Assembly: GCF_018139985.1 (NCBI RefSeq)
Contig: NZ_JAGSOU010000007.1
Span: 1-64,000 of the forward strand
Direction: 5' to 3'
DNA length: 64,000 nt
Source of the DNA: Actibacterium sp. MT2.3-13A
GTDB taxonomy: Bacteria; Pseudomonadota; Alphaproteobacteria; Rhodobacterales; Rhodobacteraceae
The notes under the pieces were generated by a model. The model did no database searches and was not told where the DNA came from. It saw only the letters and a program-made list of their open reading frames with translations. The translations under genes were made by a program, and so were the position numbers. Below, in pieces: positions 15,319 through 25,085 of this stretch. The stretch's first letter is position 1; every line of letters begins with the position of its first letter.

Positions 15319-17073
15319 ATGACCCATACGCCCCCGACCCTCAGCATGAAGCTGACCGATCTGATCGGCCGCATCTACCCCGAGGAGGATCCCGATATCC
15401 TGGCCTCGAGGGTGATCGCCGCCTTCTGGCCGGAGGGCGCGCACCGGCGCAAGCGCGCCCGCACGCCGGGCAAGCGGCTGTGGTCGCAGCGGGACGCGAT
15501 CGTGATCACTTACGGCAATTCGGTCACCGATGACGGGCACGAGCCGCTGGACGTGCTGCATCATTTCCTGATGGGCTATCTCCAGGGGACGGTCAGCACG
15601 GTGCACCTGCTGCCCTATTTTCCCTTCACCTCGGATGACGGCTTCGCGGTGACGGATTACCGCGAGGTGAACCCGGCGCTGGGCGACTGGTCCGACATCC
15701 GGCGCCTCGCGGGCGATTTCACCCTGATGTCCGACCTGGTGCTCAACCACGTCTCCAGCCAGGGCAAGTGGTTCAACGCCTATCTGGAGGGCGAGCCGCC
15801 CTTCGACCGGTTCTTCTTCGAGGCCTCGCCCGGGGACGACCTTTCCAGCGTCGTGCGCCCGCGCACCCACCCGCTGCTGCGCGAGGTGGAGACCGCCAAC
15901 GGCACCCGCCATGTCTGGTGCACCTTCAGCCACGACCAGGTGGACCTGGATTTCCGCAATCCCGAGGTGCTGCTGGAGTTCATCCGCATCATGCGGCTGC
16001 ACATCGACGAGGGCGTGCGCATCCTGCGGCTCGATGCAGTGGCCTATCTGTGGAAGCAAATCGGCACCTCCTGCATCCACCTGCCGCAGACCCATGCCAT
16101 CGTGCAGCTGTTCCGGGTGCTGTGCGATTTCGCGGTCGAGCCGGTGCTGCTGCTGACCGAGACCAACGTGCCCAATGTCGAGAACCTGACCTATTTCGGC
16201 AACCGCAACGAGGCGCATGCGGTCTACAATTTCTCGCTGCCGCCGCTGATCCTGCACGCGCTGCACAGCGGCACGGCCGAGCATCTGCACCGCTGGCAGG
16301 TGTCGATGCCGCCGGCGCAACTGGGCTGCACCTATCTCAACTTCTCCGCCAGCCATGACGGGATCGGGATGCGCCCCGCCGAGGGCATCCTGCCGCAGGA
16401 GGATATCGACCGGCTGGTGGCTGCGGTGCAGGCGTTCGGCGGGCGCGTCTCGATGCGCAGCCTGAACGGCGGCGGCGAGGCGCCCTATGAGCTGAACATC
16501 ACCTTTTTCGACGCGATGAAGGGCACCTTCGCCGGCGAGGACAACTGGCAGATCGAGCGCTTCCTGTGCAGCCAGACCATCGTGATGGCGCTGGAGGGTA
16601 TCCCCGCCTTTTACATCCATTCGCTGCTGGCCACGCCGAACGACCATGAGGGGGTGGAGCGCACCGGGCTGAACCGGGCGATCAACCGCCACCGCTGGGA
16701 CTATCAGCGGCTCTGCGCCCTGCTGAGCGCGCCCGACAGTGCGCAGGCCCGCGTGCTCAACAGCATGAAGGACCGGATCGGCATCCGCGCGCGCCAACCC
16801 GCCTTCCACCCCAACGCGACGCAGTTCACGCTGCATCTCGACCACCGCATCTTCGGCATCTGGCGCCAGAGCATCGACCGCGACCAATCGATCTTTGCGC
16901 TGCACAATGTCAGCGGCGACACGGTCGCGGTCTCGCCGCTGTCGATCAACCTGATCGGCGGCGAGGACTGGGTGGACCTGCTGACCGGCGAGCATGTCGG
17001 GCCGTCAGGCGGCGACATCAGCTTCGCGCCCTACCAGTGCCGCTGGATCGCCAACCGGTTCGTGCGGAAATAG
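15319..17073 (+). CDS. Glucosylglycerate phosphorylase (GH13 subfamily 18, sucrose-phosphorylase-like)
   Basis: 584 residues from the ATG at 15319; a TTG at 15301 is an alternative. It is a GH13 barrel of the sucrose phosphorylase group: VHLLPYFPFTSDDGFAVTDY near the N-terminus, nucleophile D239 in RILRLDAVAYLWK, acid/base E281 in LLLTETNVPN, and third carboxylate D347 in SASHDGIG. The subfamily includes sucrose, sucrose-6'-phosphate and 2-O-alpha-glucosylglycerate phosphorylases. I favour the last because glycerate kinase lies upstream and the two glucosylglycerate biosynthesis genes lie tail-to-tail downstream. Products would be glucose-1-phosphate and D-glycerate. The substrate is inferred from context. 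Confidence 0.78.
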   Translation: MTHTPPTLSMKLTDLIGRIYPEEDPDILASRVIAAFWPEGAHRRKRARTPGKRLWSQRDAIVITYGNSVTDDGHEPLDVLHHFLMGYLQGTVSTVHLLPYFPFTSDDGFAVTDYREVNPALGDWSDIRRLAGDFTLMSDLVLNHVSSQGKWFNAYLEGEPPFDRFFFEASPGDDLSSVVRPRTHPLLREVETANGTRHVWCTFSHDQVDLDFRNPEVLLEFIRIMRLHIDEGVRILRLDAVAYLWKQIGTSCIHLPQTHAIVQLFRVLCDFAVEPVLLLTETNVPNVENLTYFGNRNEAHAVYNFSLPPLILHALHSGTAEHLHRWQVSMPPAQLGCTYLNFSASHDGIGMRPAEGILPQEDIDRLVAAVQAFGGRVSMRSLNGGGEAPYELNITFFDAMKGTFAGEDNWQIERFLCSQTIVMALEGIPAFYIHSLLATPNDHEGVERTGLNRAINRHRWDYQRLCALLSAPDSAQARVLNSMKDRIGIRARQPAFHPNATQFTLHLDHRIFGIWRQSIDRDQSIFALHNVSGDTVAVSPLSINLIGGEDWVDLLTGEHVGPSGGDISFAPYQCRWIANRFVRK

Positions 17074-17080
17074 GCCCGCG

Positions 17081-17102
17081 GGCGGCTGACCCGTCAGTCG
17101 CC
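17081..17102. terminator. Hairpin in convergent gap, possible bidirectional terminator
   Basis: GGCGGCTGAC, a 2-base gap, then GTCAGTCGCC: a 10-bp stem with one G-T wobble on this strand, 7 bases after the phosphorylase stop and between convergent genes. A second weaker stem (17150-17157 with 17172-17179) follows. There is no T-run, so classical intrinsic termination is not assured. Confidence 0.35.
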
Positions 17103-17199
17103 GCAGCCGAAGGCGGGCGACGAAGATGGGGCGTTTCGGGCAACGCCGTCCGGCATCTCCCACCCGGCGATGATGCCGGGCAGGTCCCGCCGGGCCCCG

Positions 17200-18420
17200 T
17201 CAGGTGTAATCGTCGTAATCGTCCGCGACCGCGCGCAGCATGTCGATCATCAGCGCGGGGTCGGCGGCGTGGACGCGGTTCCAGGTGGGGATGAAGGGCG
17301 TTTCCGAGGGATTCTCCAGATAGGTCTGCCCGGCGGTCATGATGTTGGCCGCGAACAGCTCGATCATCTTCTCCTCCCTGTGCCGGTCGATATGCAGCCC
17401 GTTCATGCGCGCATCGGCGTAATAGCCCTCCAGCAGGTCCAGCGCGCAGCGGTAATAGGTGGCCTTGAGCGTGCGGAATATCTCGTCGCTGAAGATCGTC
17501 CCGTCCGCGGCCAGCTTGCGGAAGATCGACTTGCAGATGTCCACCGACATCCGCGACAGCCCGGTCGAGGCGTCCTCTTCGGAGACCGGCTGGTGCTTGT
17601 GGTCGTAATTGTCGGCGATATCCACCTGGCAGACCGAGCCCGGGGCGAGGTTGCGCCAGGCCTCTGACAGCACCCCGATCTCCAGCCCCCAGTCCGAGGG
17701 GATGCGCAGGTCGGGCAGCGGCGCGGTCCGCATCGCGAATTCGCCCGACAGCGGGTAGCGGAAGGCGCGCAGGTAATCGAGGTAGTCGCGGTCGCCGATC
17801 ACCTTTTTCAGCGCGATCAGGATCGGGCTGACCAGCAGGCGGGTGACGCGGCCGTTCAGCTTGCCCTTGCCGATGCGCGGGTAATAGCCCTTGGCCAGCT
17901 GGTAGGGGAAATTCGGATTGGTCACCGGATAGACCAGCCGGGTCAGCATGTCGCGGCTGTAGGTCACGATATCGCAATCGTGCAGCGCCACCACCGCGCT
18001 GTCCTTGCACGCCAGCGTGTAGCCCAGGCAGAACCAGACGTTGCGGCCCTTTCCGGGCTCGCCGGGGTTGAGGCCCAGCGCCTCCAGCCGCTGGTGGATG
18101 GTCTTCATCCGCGGGCTGTCGTTCCAGATCACCACATGATCCTGCGGCAGGCGCGAGAAGAATTCGATCGCGTGGCGGTATTGCGCCTCGTCGGCGCGGT
18201 CGAGGCCGATGACGATCCGGTGCAGGTAGGGGACCTTGCTCAGCTCGTCGAGGATATGCGGCAGCGCCTGGCCTTCGAGTTCGGAGAACAGCGAGGGCAG
18301 GATCAGGCTGATCCGGCGGGTCTGGGCGTAGGTTTCCAGCTCGCGGGACAGGGCCTCGGGCAGGGTCGTCCGCAGGTTGTGCAGCGTCGCGACGTTGCCG
18401 TTCTGGTGAAAGTCTGCCAC
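17200..18420 (-). CDS. gpgS: Glucosyl-3-phosphoglycerate synthase
   Basis: 406 residues from a GTG at 18420 with GGAGG about 7 bases upstream; the longer frame has no support. It is a GT-A glycosyltransferase (GT81-like): ISLILPSLFSEL opens the nucleotide fold, the metal-binding DxD appears as ALHDCDIV, and YPLSGEFAMRTAPL, RIPSDWGLEIGVLSEAW and YDHKHQPVS follow. It transfers glucose from an NDP-glucose to 3-phosphoglycerate. It is preceded 19 bases away by the matching phosphatase, making a two-gene pathway to the osmolyte glucosylglycerate. A mannosyl version is possible, but the phosphorylase partner argues for glucose. Confidence 0.85.
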   Translation of the reverse strand: MADFHQNGNVATLHNLRTTLPEALSRELETYAQTRRISLILPSLFSELEGQALPHILDELSKVPYLHRIVIGLDRADEAQYRHAIEFFSRLPQDHVVIWNDSPRMKTIHQRLEALGLNPGEPGKGRNVWFCLGYTLACKDSAVVALHDCDIVTYSRDMLTRLVYPVTNPNFPYQLAKGYYPRIGKGKLNGRVTRLLVSPILIALKKVIGDRDYLDYLRAFRYPLSGEFAMRTAPLPDLRIPSDWGLEIGVLSEAWRNLAPGSVCQVDIADNYDHKHQPVSEEDASTGLSRMSVDICKSIFRKLAADGTIFSDEIFRTLKATYYRCALDLLEGYYADARMNGLHIDRHREEKMIELFAANIMTAGQTYLENPSETPFIPTWNRVHAADPALMIDMLRAVADDYDDYT

Positions 18421-18439
18421 GCGTCGTCCTCCGTGTTCC

Positions 18440-19216
18440 CTATCGGGACCGTTCCACCATAACCTGCAAGATGGCCTCATTCCAACCCGCGGGGCCGGCG
18501 AGGGTGGTCCGGCGGATGCGCCCCTCCTCCTCGCCGCCGAGCGGGGGCAGCGGGGCGCGGCGCGGATTGGCGACGACGATGCCGAGATCGGCGCGCTCCA
18601 GCATCTCCACGTCATTCGGGGCGTCGCCCAGCGCGACCGAGAAGGGATGGCCGTAGCGTGCCAGGATCTCCTCCATCCGGGCGGCCTTGGTGCCCCCGAA
18701 GCTGAGGGTCAGGAAACGCCCGCCCTCGCGCGCGGTGATGCCCCGGGCGGCGAGCGCGTCGAGAAAGCGCGCCTTTTCGGCCGCGCCGCCCGTCCAGAGT
18801 CCCGGCTCCGAGAATTGCCGCCGCGCGGCGCGGGCGGCCTCTTCGGGCGACAGGCCGGTGTGCTCGGCGATGCCGTCGGGGCCCCAGTCGCCGAACCCCG
18901 CGAAACCGGCGCGCAGATCGGCCGGAAGGGTGTCGAGCGCGGCGCGCAGCGCCTCGTATCGTCCGCCGGCCGTGGCGCTCTCGCCCGGTTCCAGCAGGCC
19001 CGCGCCGTTCTCGACGATGGCGGGCACGTCGGCAAAACCCAGCGCGTCGCGCAGCGGCGCGATCTCGGCGGCGGTTTTCGACGAGGCCAGCACCAGCGGC
19101 ACGCCCGCCGCGCGCAGCCGCGCCAGCGCCGGCGCTGCGGCGGCGGGGCTGTAGCTGTCGTGGTCCAGCAAGGTGCCGTCGAGATCGGTGAACACGATCA
19201 GCTCGGGATGGGGCAT
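18440..19216 (-). CDS. Glucosyl-/mannosyl-3-phosphoglycerate phosphatase (HAD superfamily)
   Basis: 258 residues from the ATG at 19216 (GGAGG seven bases upstream). HAD motif I is DLDGTLLD (D11 and D13), motif II LVLASSKTAAEI, and motif IV GDAPNDVEML. The arrangement matches the MpgP/YedP branch that dephosphorylates mannosyl- or glucosyl-3-phosphoglycerate. It is directly upstream of gpgS on the same strand, so it likely performs the second step of glucosylglycerate synthesis. It is divergent from glpD. Confidence 0.85.
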   Translation of the reverse strand: MPHPELIVFTDLDGTLLDHDSYSPAAAAPALARLRAAGVPLVLASSKTAAEIAPLRDALGFADVPAIVENGAGLLEPGESATAGGRYEALRAALDTLPADLRAGFAGFGDWGPDGIAEHTGLSPEEAARAARRQFSEPGLWTGGAAEKARFLDALAARGITAREGGRFLTLSFGGTKAARMEEILARYGHPFSVALGDAPNDVEMLERADLGIVVANPRRAPLPPLGGEEEGRIRRTTLAGPAGWNEAILQVMVERSR

Positions 19217-19363
19217 GGCCAAACCTCCGCTCGGGGTCTGCGGTCACCCTAGCCGCATAGGCGCGCGCAATGCACCCGTTTCGCGGCCCGGCGTCACAAA
19301 ACTTTTCCTGTTCCTGTCCGGACGCACTCTCTAGACCGTTGTCGCAACAGGAGGGTGGCAGGC

Positions 19364-20941
19364 ATGGCGGCGGGGCATCTCGATCCGGTGGATCTGTTCG
19401 TGATCGGTGGCGGCATCAACGGCTGCGGCATCGCCCGCGACGCCGCGGGGCGGGGGCTGAGCGTGACCCTGGCCGAGAGGGGGGACCTGGCGCAGGCGAC
19501 CTCCTCGGCCTCGACCAAGCTGTTTCACGGCGGGTTGCGCTATCTGGAATATTTCGAGTTCGCCCTGGTGCGCGCCGCCCTGAAGGAGCGCGAGGTGCTG
19601 TTGCGCGCGATGCCGCATATCAGCCGGCCGCTGCGCTTCGTGCTGCCCCTGCACCCCGACCTGCGCTTTGAGGGTGGCACGCCGGCGGCGCGGCTGCTGG
19701 GCGGGCTCATGCCGTGGACGAGGGGGCGCCGCCCGGCCTGGGTGATCCGCCTCGGACTGTTCCTGTACGACCACCTCGGCGGGCGCGGCATCCTGCCCGG
19801 CACCCGCACGCTGGACCTGACGCGGGATCCGGCAGGGGCGGTTCTGCACCCGAAATACCGCAAGGCGTTCGAATATTCCGACTGCTGGGTCGATGACAGC
19901 CGGCTTGTGGTGCTGAACGCCCGCGACGCCGCGGCGCGCGGCGCGCGCATCCTGACCCGGGCAAAGGTGATTTCGGCCAAGCGCGCGGATGGCCTGTGGC
20001 GCATCTCGGTGGCGCGCGGCGGCGGCGTCGAGATCCATCACGCCCGCGCGCTGGTCAATGCCGCCGGGCCCTGGGTGGGCGAGGTGATCCGCGACGCGCT
20101 GCATCTGGACAGCCGCGAAAACCTGCGCCTGGTGCGCGGCAGCCATATCGTGACGCGGCGGCTGTTCGACCATGACCGGGCGTATTTCTTTCAGGGTCGG
20201 GACGGGCGTATCATCTTCGCCATTCCCTATGAGCAGGAGTTCACCCTGATCGGCACCACCGATCACGACCATCACGGCGACCCGGCCCGCCCCGTCTGCA
20301 CCGAGGCGGAGCAGGACTATCTCTGCGCCTTCGCCTCGGATTATTTCGCGCGGCCGGTGACGCGCCGCGATGTGGTCTGGAGCTATTCCGGGGTGCGGCC
20401 GCTCTATGACGACGGGGCCGGTTCGGCGACGGCGGCGACGCGCGATTACGTTCTGTCGCTGGACGCGGCGGGCGGCGCGCCGGCACTGCATGTCTTCGGC
20501 GGCAAGATCACCACCTATCGCCGGCTGGCCGAGGTGGCGCTGGCGCGGCTCGCCGCGCATTTCCCCGGCGCGGGCGGCGCATGGACCGCGGGCGCAGCGC
20601 TGCCGGGCGGCGATTTCGCGGTGGATGGGGTGGGGGGGCTGGTGGCCGATCTGCGCGCGGCGCATCCCTTTCTCGACGCGAAATGGGCCCTGCGGCTGGT
20701 GCGCGCCTACGGGACCGAGGCGGCCGAAATGCTGCAAGGCGCGACGGCGCGCGCCGATCTCGGCCGCGACTTCGGCGCCACGCTGAGCGAGCGCGAACTG
20801 CGCTGGATGATCGGGCGGGAATACGCGCGGGACGCCGAGGATGTTCTCTGGCGCCGCTCCAGGCTGGGGCTTAGGATGACGCCCGAGGAGGTTGCCGCGC
20901 TGGCAGCGTGGATGGCGGAGAACGTCCCCGCGCGCGGCTGA
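19364..20941 (+). CDS. glpD: Glycerol-3-phosphate dehydrogenase (FAD)
   Basis: 525 residues from the ATG at 19364 (GGAGGG eight bases upstream). FAD-binding [20 protein letters not shown] at the N-terminus, [16 protein letters not shown], the VRGSHIV and [16 protein letters not shown] blocks and the C-terminal GlpD domain ([20 protein letters not shown]) all match aerobic GlpD. It oxidises sn-glycerol-3-phosphate to DHAP at the membrane and passes electrons to quinone. It is followed 8 bases later by glpK. No glpR or glpF is in view. Confidence 0.95.
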   Translation: MAAGHLDPVDLFVIGGGINGCGIARDAAGRGLSVTLAERGDLAQATSSASTKLFHGGLRYLEYFEFALVRAALKEREVLLRAMPHISRPLRFVLPLHPDLRFEGGTPAARLLGGLMPWTRGRRPAWVIRLGLFLYDHLGGRGILPGTRTLDLTRDPAGAVLHPKYRKAFEYSDCWVDDSRLVVLNARDAAARGARILTRAKVISAKRADGLWRISVARGGGVEIHHARALVNAAGPWVGEVIRDALHLDSRENLRLVRGSHIVTRRLFDHDRAYFFQGRDGRIIFAIPYEQEFTLIGTTDHDHHGDPARPVCTEAEQDYLCAFASDYFARPVTRRDVVWSYSGVRPLYDDGAGSATAATRDYVLSLDAAGGAPALHVFGGKITTYRRLAEVALARLAAHFPGAGGAWTAGAALPGGDFAVDGVGGLVADLRAAHPFLDAKWALRLVRAYGTEAAEMLQGATARADLGRDFGATLSERELRWMIGREYARDAEDVLWRRSRLGLRMTPEEVAALAAWMAENVPARG

Positions 20942-20949
20942 GTTCGCCC

Positions 20950-22434
20950 ATGTCCCATGTGCTGGCCATCGACCAGGGCACCACGTCGACCCGCGCGATC
21001 CTGTTCGACGCGGCCCTGCGTCCGGTCGCCTCCGCGCAGCAGGAATTCCCGCAGCACTACCCCGCCTCGGGCTGGGTCGAGCACGACCCGGAGGATCTGT
21101 GGCGGAGCACGCTTTCCACCTGCCGCGCGGCGCTCGCGCGGGGCGGCGTCGCGGCGGGCGATCTGGCCGGGATCGGCATCACCAACCAGCGCGAAACCAC
21201 GCTGGTCTGGGACCGCGAGACCGGTCGTCCGATCCACAACGCGATCGTCTGGCAGGACCGGCGCACCGCCGGACTCTGCGCCGATCTGCGCGCGGCGGGC
21301 AGCGAGGCCGAGATCACGCGCAGGACGGGGCTGCTGTGCGATCCTTATTTCTCGGGCAGCAAGTTGGCCTGGCTGCTGAACACCGTGCCCGGCGCGCGCG
21401 AGAGGGCCGCGGCGGGCGCGCTGCTGTTCGGCACGGTGGACAGCTTCCTGATCTGGCGGCTGAGCGGGGGGCGGGCGCATGTGACCGACGCCACCAACGC
21501 GGCGCGCACGATGCTTTACGACATCCGCGACGGGCGCTGGGACCCGGAGATCTGCGCGCTTCTCGACATCCCCGCGGCCATGCTGCCCGAGGTGCGCGAC
21601 TGCGCCGATGACTTCGGCCTGACCGACCCCGCGCATTTCGGCGCGGCGGTGCCGATCCGGGGGGTGGCGGGCGACCAGCAGGCGGCGACCATGGGGCAGG
21701 CCTGCTTCCGGCCCGGCATGATGAAATCGACCTATGGCACCGGCTGTTTCGCGCTGCTCAATACCGGGTCCACGCTGGTGGGGTCGCGGAACCGTCTGCT
21801 CGGCACCATCGCCTACCGGCTGGGAGGCGAGATCACCTATGCGCTTGAGGGTTCGATCTTCGTTGCGGGCGCGGTGGTGCAATGGCTGCGCGACGGGCTG
21901 GGGCTGATCGGGGCGGCGGGCGAGACGCAGGGGATGGCCGAAGCGGCCGATCCGGCGCAGCAGGTGATCCTGGTGCCCGCCTTCACCGGGCTGGGCGCCC
22001 CCTATTGGAACGCCGAGTGCCGCGGCGCGATCTACGGCCTGACGCGCAATACCGGCCCGAGGGAACTGGCCCGCGCGGCGCTGGAAAGCGTGGGCTTCCA
22101 GACCCGCGACCTGTGGGAAGCGATGCGCGCCGATTGGGGCGGCGCGGGGAACACGGTGCTGCGCGTCGATGGCGGCATGGTGGCCTCGGACTGGGCGATG
22201 CAGTTCCTGGCCGACATCCTGGGCGCGCCGGTGGACCGGCCCGTGCTGCACGAGACCACGGCGCTGGGCGCGGCCTGGCTGGCGGGGATGCAGGCGGGGC
22301 TCTATCCAGACGCTGCCCGCTTTGCCGAGAGCTGGGCGCTGGAGCGGCGCTTCGCTCCGCGGATGGACGCGGCCACCCGCGCGGCCCGCTATGGCGGCTG
22401 GCAGCGCGCGGTGCGGGCGACGCTGCAGGTCTGA
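20950..22434 (+). CDS. glpK: Glycerol kinase
   Basis: 494 residues from the ATG at 20950, 8 bases after glpD. FGGY kinase: [16 protein letters not shown] at the N-terminus, [52 protein letters not shown] and the FGGY signature region [14 protein letters not shown]. It phosphorylates glycerol to sn-glycerol-3-phosphate, the substrate of the upstream GlpD. Length is standard. Confidence 0.95.
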   Translation: MSHVLAIDQGTTSTRAILFDAALRPVASAQQEFPQHYPASGWVEHDPEDLWRSTLSTCRAALARGGVAAGDLAGIGITNQRETTLVWDRETGRPIHNAIVWQDRRTAGLCADLRAAGSEAEITRRTGLLCDPYFSGSKLAWLLNTVPGARERAAAGALLFGTVDSFLIWRLSGGRAHVTDATNAARTMLYDIRDGRWDPEICALLDIPAAMLPEVRDCADDFGLTDPAHFGAAVPIRGVAGDQQAATMGQACFRPGMMKSTYGTGCFALLNTGSTLVGSRNRLLGTIAYRLGGEITYALEGSIFVAGAVVQWLRDGLGLIGAAGETQGMAEAADPAQQVILVPAFTGLGAPYWNAECRGAIYGLTRNTGPRELARAALESVGFQTRDLWEAMRADWGGAGNTVLRVDGGMVASDWAMQFLADILGAPVDRPVLHETTALGAAWLAGMQAGLYPDAARFAESWALERRFAPRMDAATRAARYGGWQRAVRATLQV

Positions 22435-22455
22435 GCGAGGGGCGGATCGCCGGGC

Positions 22456-22491
22456 GGGGCCGAAGAGCAGCGCAGCGCGCGAAACGGCCCC
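22456..22491. terminator. Weak hairpin after glpK
   Basis: GGGGCCG (22456-22462) pairs with CGGCCCC (22485-22491) across a 22-base loop, about 20 bases after the glpK stop in the gap between convergent glpK and phaC. The long loop and lack of a T-run make this a weak terminator candidate. Confidence 0.25.
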
Positions 22492-22619
22492 TTGTCTGAC
22501 CTGGGCATTGACCATCTGTCCCGCCCGTCGCCGGGGCGGCCGCGGCCCTCGGTGCGGAGGCACCGGCCAAGGTTCGCAACGGGGTCGCCCCGGTTTCTGA
22601 CGCTTGCCACGGACAATGG

Positions 22620-22639
22620 CCCCGCCCGGATCGGCGGGG
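22620..22639. terminator. Hairpin 18 bases after phaC stop
   Basis: CCCCGCC, a 6-base loop (CGGATC), then GGCGGGG: a perfect 7-bp GC stem just beyond the phaC stop on its 3' side. There is no T-run on the minus strand. It could mark the transcript end. Confidence 0.35.
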
Positions 22640-22656
22640 CAGCCCCTCAGGCGCGT

Positions 22657-24411
22657 CTAGCGTTGGTGCACATAGGTGCCCGGCGCCTCCTCCAGCGGCG
22701 GATAGCCCTTGTCGGGCGCGCCCATCGGCGGCGGCGCCACCTCGTCGCCCGAGAGGGTGTCGAGCCAGTCGTTCCACGCCTCCCACCACGACCCTTCCAC
22801 CGGCTCGGTGTGGCGCAGCCATTCCTCGTGCCCGATGCAGGGGGAATCGGCGCGCTTGTGGGTGATGCGGTAATGGCGGTGCGGGTGGCCCGGCTCGGAC
22901 ACGATGCCGGCATTGTGCCCGCCGCTGGTCAGCGCGAAGGTCACGTTGGTATCCACCAGCTGGTGGATCTTGAACACCGAGGTCCAGGGCGCGACATGGT
23001 CGCTTTCAGTGCCCACCACGAACAGCGGTACGCGGATGTTCTGCAACGCGACGGGGTGATTGTCGACCATCAGCCGTGCGGCGGCGAGATCGTTGTTCAG
23101 GTAGAGCTGCCGCAGGTATTGCGAATGCATCCGGTAGGGCATGCGCGTGCTGTCCGCGTTCCACGCCATCAGCGCGTTCATCGGCGCGCGCTCACCCATC
23201 AGGTAGTCGTGCACCAGCCGCGACCATACCAGATCGTTCGAGCGCAGCATCTGGAAGGCCCCCGCCATCTGCCCGTCCGAAAGGTAGCCGTGGCTCCACA
23301 TCACGCTGTCGAGGAAATCCATCTGGCTGTGATCGATGAACAGCGCCAGCTCCCCCGGCTCGGTGAAATCGGTCTGCGCGGCCAGCAACGTGACCGAGGC
23401 CAGCCGGTGGTCCTGCTGGCGCGCCATCGCGGCGGCGGCGATCGACAGCAGCGTGCCGCCCAGGCAATAGCCGGTGGCGTGGATCCCGCGGCCGGGCAGG
23501 ATGCGCCCGATCGCGTCGAGGGCCTTCATCACGCCGAGCCGGCGGTAGTCGTCGAGTTCCAGATGGCGGTCCTCGGCGGTGGGGTTGCGCCAGGAAATGG
23601 CGAAGACGGTGTGACCCTTCCCAACCAGATAGCGCACCATAGAGTTCTGCGGTTCCAGGTCGAGGATGTAGTATTTCATGATCCAGGCCGGCACGATCAG
23701 GATCGGCTCTTCCTTCACCGTTTCGGTGGCGGGGGCGTATTGGATCAGCTCCATCAGGTGGTTGCGATAGACGACGCGGCCGGGCGTGGCGGCGACGTCG
23801 CGGCCGACCACATACGCCTCGGCGCCGGCCGGCGGGCGGCCGGTCGCGGCGCGGCTGGCGTCGTCCCACCAGTTCATCAGGCCGCTGATGAAATTCCGCC
23901 CGCCGGTCTCGGCCGTCTTGCGGAGGACCTCGGGGTTGGCGAAGGGCAGGTTGGAGGGCGAAAAGACATCGAGAGCCTGCCGCGTGGCGAAGGACACCAC
24001 GTCCCGGTGATGCGGCGAGACGCCGGGCACGCCGCAGGTGGCCTCCTGCATCAGTTCCTCGAACAGCAGGAAAGTCTGGGCGTAGCTGCGGAAGGGCTGC
24101 TCGTCCCAGCCTTCGCCGCGGAAGCGGCGGTCGTGGGGGGCGGGGGTGACCGCCGGCGGCGTGTCCTTGTCGGTGAACCGGGCATTGAACAGGCTCAGGG
24201 TCAGTTCGCCACCGCGCTGCGCGGCGGTCTGCGCCAGCTCCAGCGAGCGGCCGGGCGAGGTCGCCAGGTGCATCGCCCAATCGGCATAGGCCAGTGTCAG
24301 CGCGATGGGCGACAGCCCGCCGGTCGCTTTCGACATCATGGCGTCGCGCATCCGGTCCATCGCGCGGAAGGCGCCGTGGCCGATAGGCCCGGTCTGCGGA
24401 GACTGCGTCAT
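22657..24411 (-). CDS. phaC: Poly(3-hydroxyalkanoate) synthase, class I type
   Basis: 584 residues from the ATG at 24411 (GAGAGGA upstream). An N-terminal PhaC domain is followed by an alpha/beta-hydrolase core with the modified lipase box GYCLGG (nucleophile C316), an Asp in VVGTESDHVAPW and a His in SGGHNAGIVS, forming the Cys-Asp-His triad. It polymerises hydroxyacyl-CoA on granule surfaces. A single long subunit fits class I, not the shorter class III/IV subunit. No phaZ, phasin or phaAB is adjacent. A perfect FNR-family box lies about 75-87 bases upstream. Confidence 0.92.
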   Translation of the reverse strand: MTQSPQTGPIGHGAFRAMDRMRDAMMSKATGGLSPIALTLAYADWAMHLATSPGRSLELAQTAAQRGGELTLSLFNARFTDKDTPPAVTPAPHDRRFRGEGWDEQPFRSYAQTFLLFEELMQEATCGVPGVSPHHRDVVSFATRQALDVFSPSNLPFANPEVLRKTAETGGRNFISGLMNWWDDASRAATGRPPAGAEAYVVGRDVAATPGRVVYRNHLMELIQYAPATETVKEEPILIVPAWIMKYYILDLEPQNSMVRYLVGKGHTVFAISWRNPTAEDRHLELDDYRRLGVMKALDAIGRILPGRGIHATGYCLGGTLLSIAAAAMARQQDHRLASVTLLAAQTDFTEPGELALFIDHSQMDFLDSVMWSHGYLSDGQMAGAFQMLRSNDLVWSRLVHDYLMGERAPMNALMAWNADSTRMPYRMHSQYLRQLYLNNDLAAARLMVDNHPVALQNIRVPLFVVGTESDHVAPWTSVFKIHQLVDTNVTFALTSGGHNAGIVSEPGHPHRHYRITHKRADSPCIGHEEWLRHTEPVEGSWWEAWNDWLDTLSGDEVAPPPMGAPDKGYPPLEEAPGTYVHQR

Positions 24412-24484
24412 GGGGTCCTCTCCCGGCTGTCGCAAGGCGGTGGTTTCTGCGACTGCAAAATAGCCGGGTACCGCAGCCCTTCCG

Positions 24485-24498
24485 TTGATGCAGATCAA
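24485..24498. promoter_or_regulatory. FNR/FnrL consensus box upstream of phaC
   Basis: TTGATGCAGATCAA matches TTGAT-N4-ATCAA exactly. It lies in the 157-bp gap between the marR stop and the phaC start, suitably placed to control phaC under low oxygen. Binding by FnrL is inferred from the consensus. Confidence 0.65.
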
Positions 24499-24568
24499 GC
24501 GTGGCGAAACAGTTCTGTGACGTTATCGCGGCGCATGGGCGGGCGCAGGCGGCCCTGCCGCGGCGCGG

Positions 24569-25048
24569 TCAGGATCCGGCGTCCTGGCAGGGGTTCGACG
24601 CGGGGCCGTCGCCCTGGTTGTCGGGGCACAGGCGGCGCAGCAGCGCGATGGCCTCGTCCACGGCCGCATCGCCCAGCCGGTCGCGCAACGCGCGGTCGTA
24701 ATCCAGTCCGGCCAGGCCCAGATCGTCGAACACCGCGCGGCCCGCCTCGGTCAGCGACAGGCATTCGCTGCGCCGGTCGCTCTCCAGGCTCTTGCGGCTG
24801 AGCCAGCCCTTTTGCTCCAGCGCGTGCACGGCGCGCGAGACCTTGGTCTTTTCCAGCTGGCCGCGGCGGCAGATTTCGGTCGCGGTCATGGCGCCGAACC
24901 GGCCAAGATTGGCCATTACCCGCCATTGCCCGCGTGTCATGCCGTAGCGTTTCTGGTAGATTTCGGCGAAGGCGTGGCTGGTCGTCTCCGCCGCCTGGTT
25001 CAGCACGAAGGGTAGGAAGGTTTCGAGGTCGAAATCGCGGCTTTGCAT
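24569..25048 (-). CDS. MarR-family regulator of the homogentisate operon
   Basis: 159 residues: dimerisation helices at both ends around a winged helix ([55 protein letters not shown] with the wing Asp-Arg-Arg). It is divergent from hmgA, with a symmetrical double operator between them, so it likely represses both itself and aromatic catabolism until an inducer such as an aromatic intermediate binds. The inducer is not visible from sequence. Confidence 0.83.
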   Translation of the reverse strand: MQSRDFDLETFLPFVLNQAAETTSHAFAEIYQKRYGMTRGQWRVMANLGRFGAMTATEICRRGQLEKTKVSRAVHALEQKGWLSRKSLESDRRSECLSLTEAGRAVFDDLGLAGLDYDRALRDRLGDAAVDEAIALLRRLCPDNQGDGPASNPCQDAGS

Positions 25049-25085
25049 GTCTGCGTCCTAGTTGGCGGCGGGGCGAATGGCAACT

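Noticed and set aside
14104-16995. A 963-codon open frame on the minus strand
   Set aside because: It lies antisense to the glycerate kinase and GH13_18 genes, both with catalytic motifs. Long antisense frames are common in DNA this GC-rich, and its translation is Arg/Gln-rich low complexity.
15319-17073. Calling the GH13_18 enzyme a sucrose phosphorylase
   Set aside because: The catalytic residues fit, but no sucrose transporter, fructokinase or sucrose regulator is nearby, while three glucosylglycerate-pathway genes are.
22492-24801. A 769-codon open frame on the plus strand
   Set aside because: It is antisense to phaC, which carries a complete Cys-Asp-His triad. No domain is recognisable in the antisense product.
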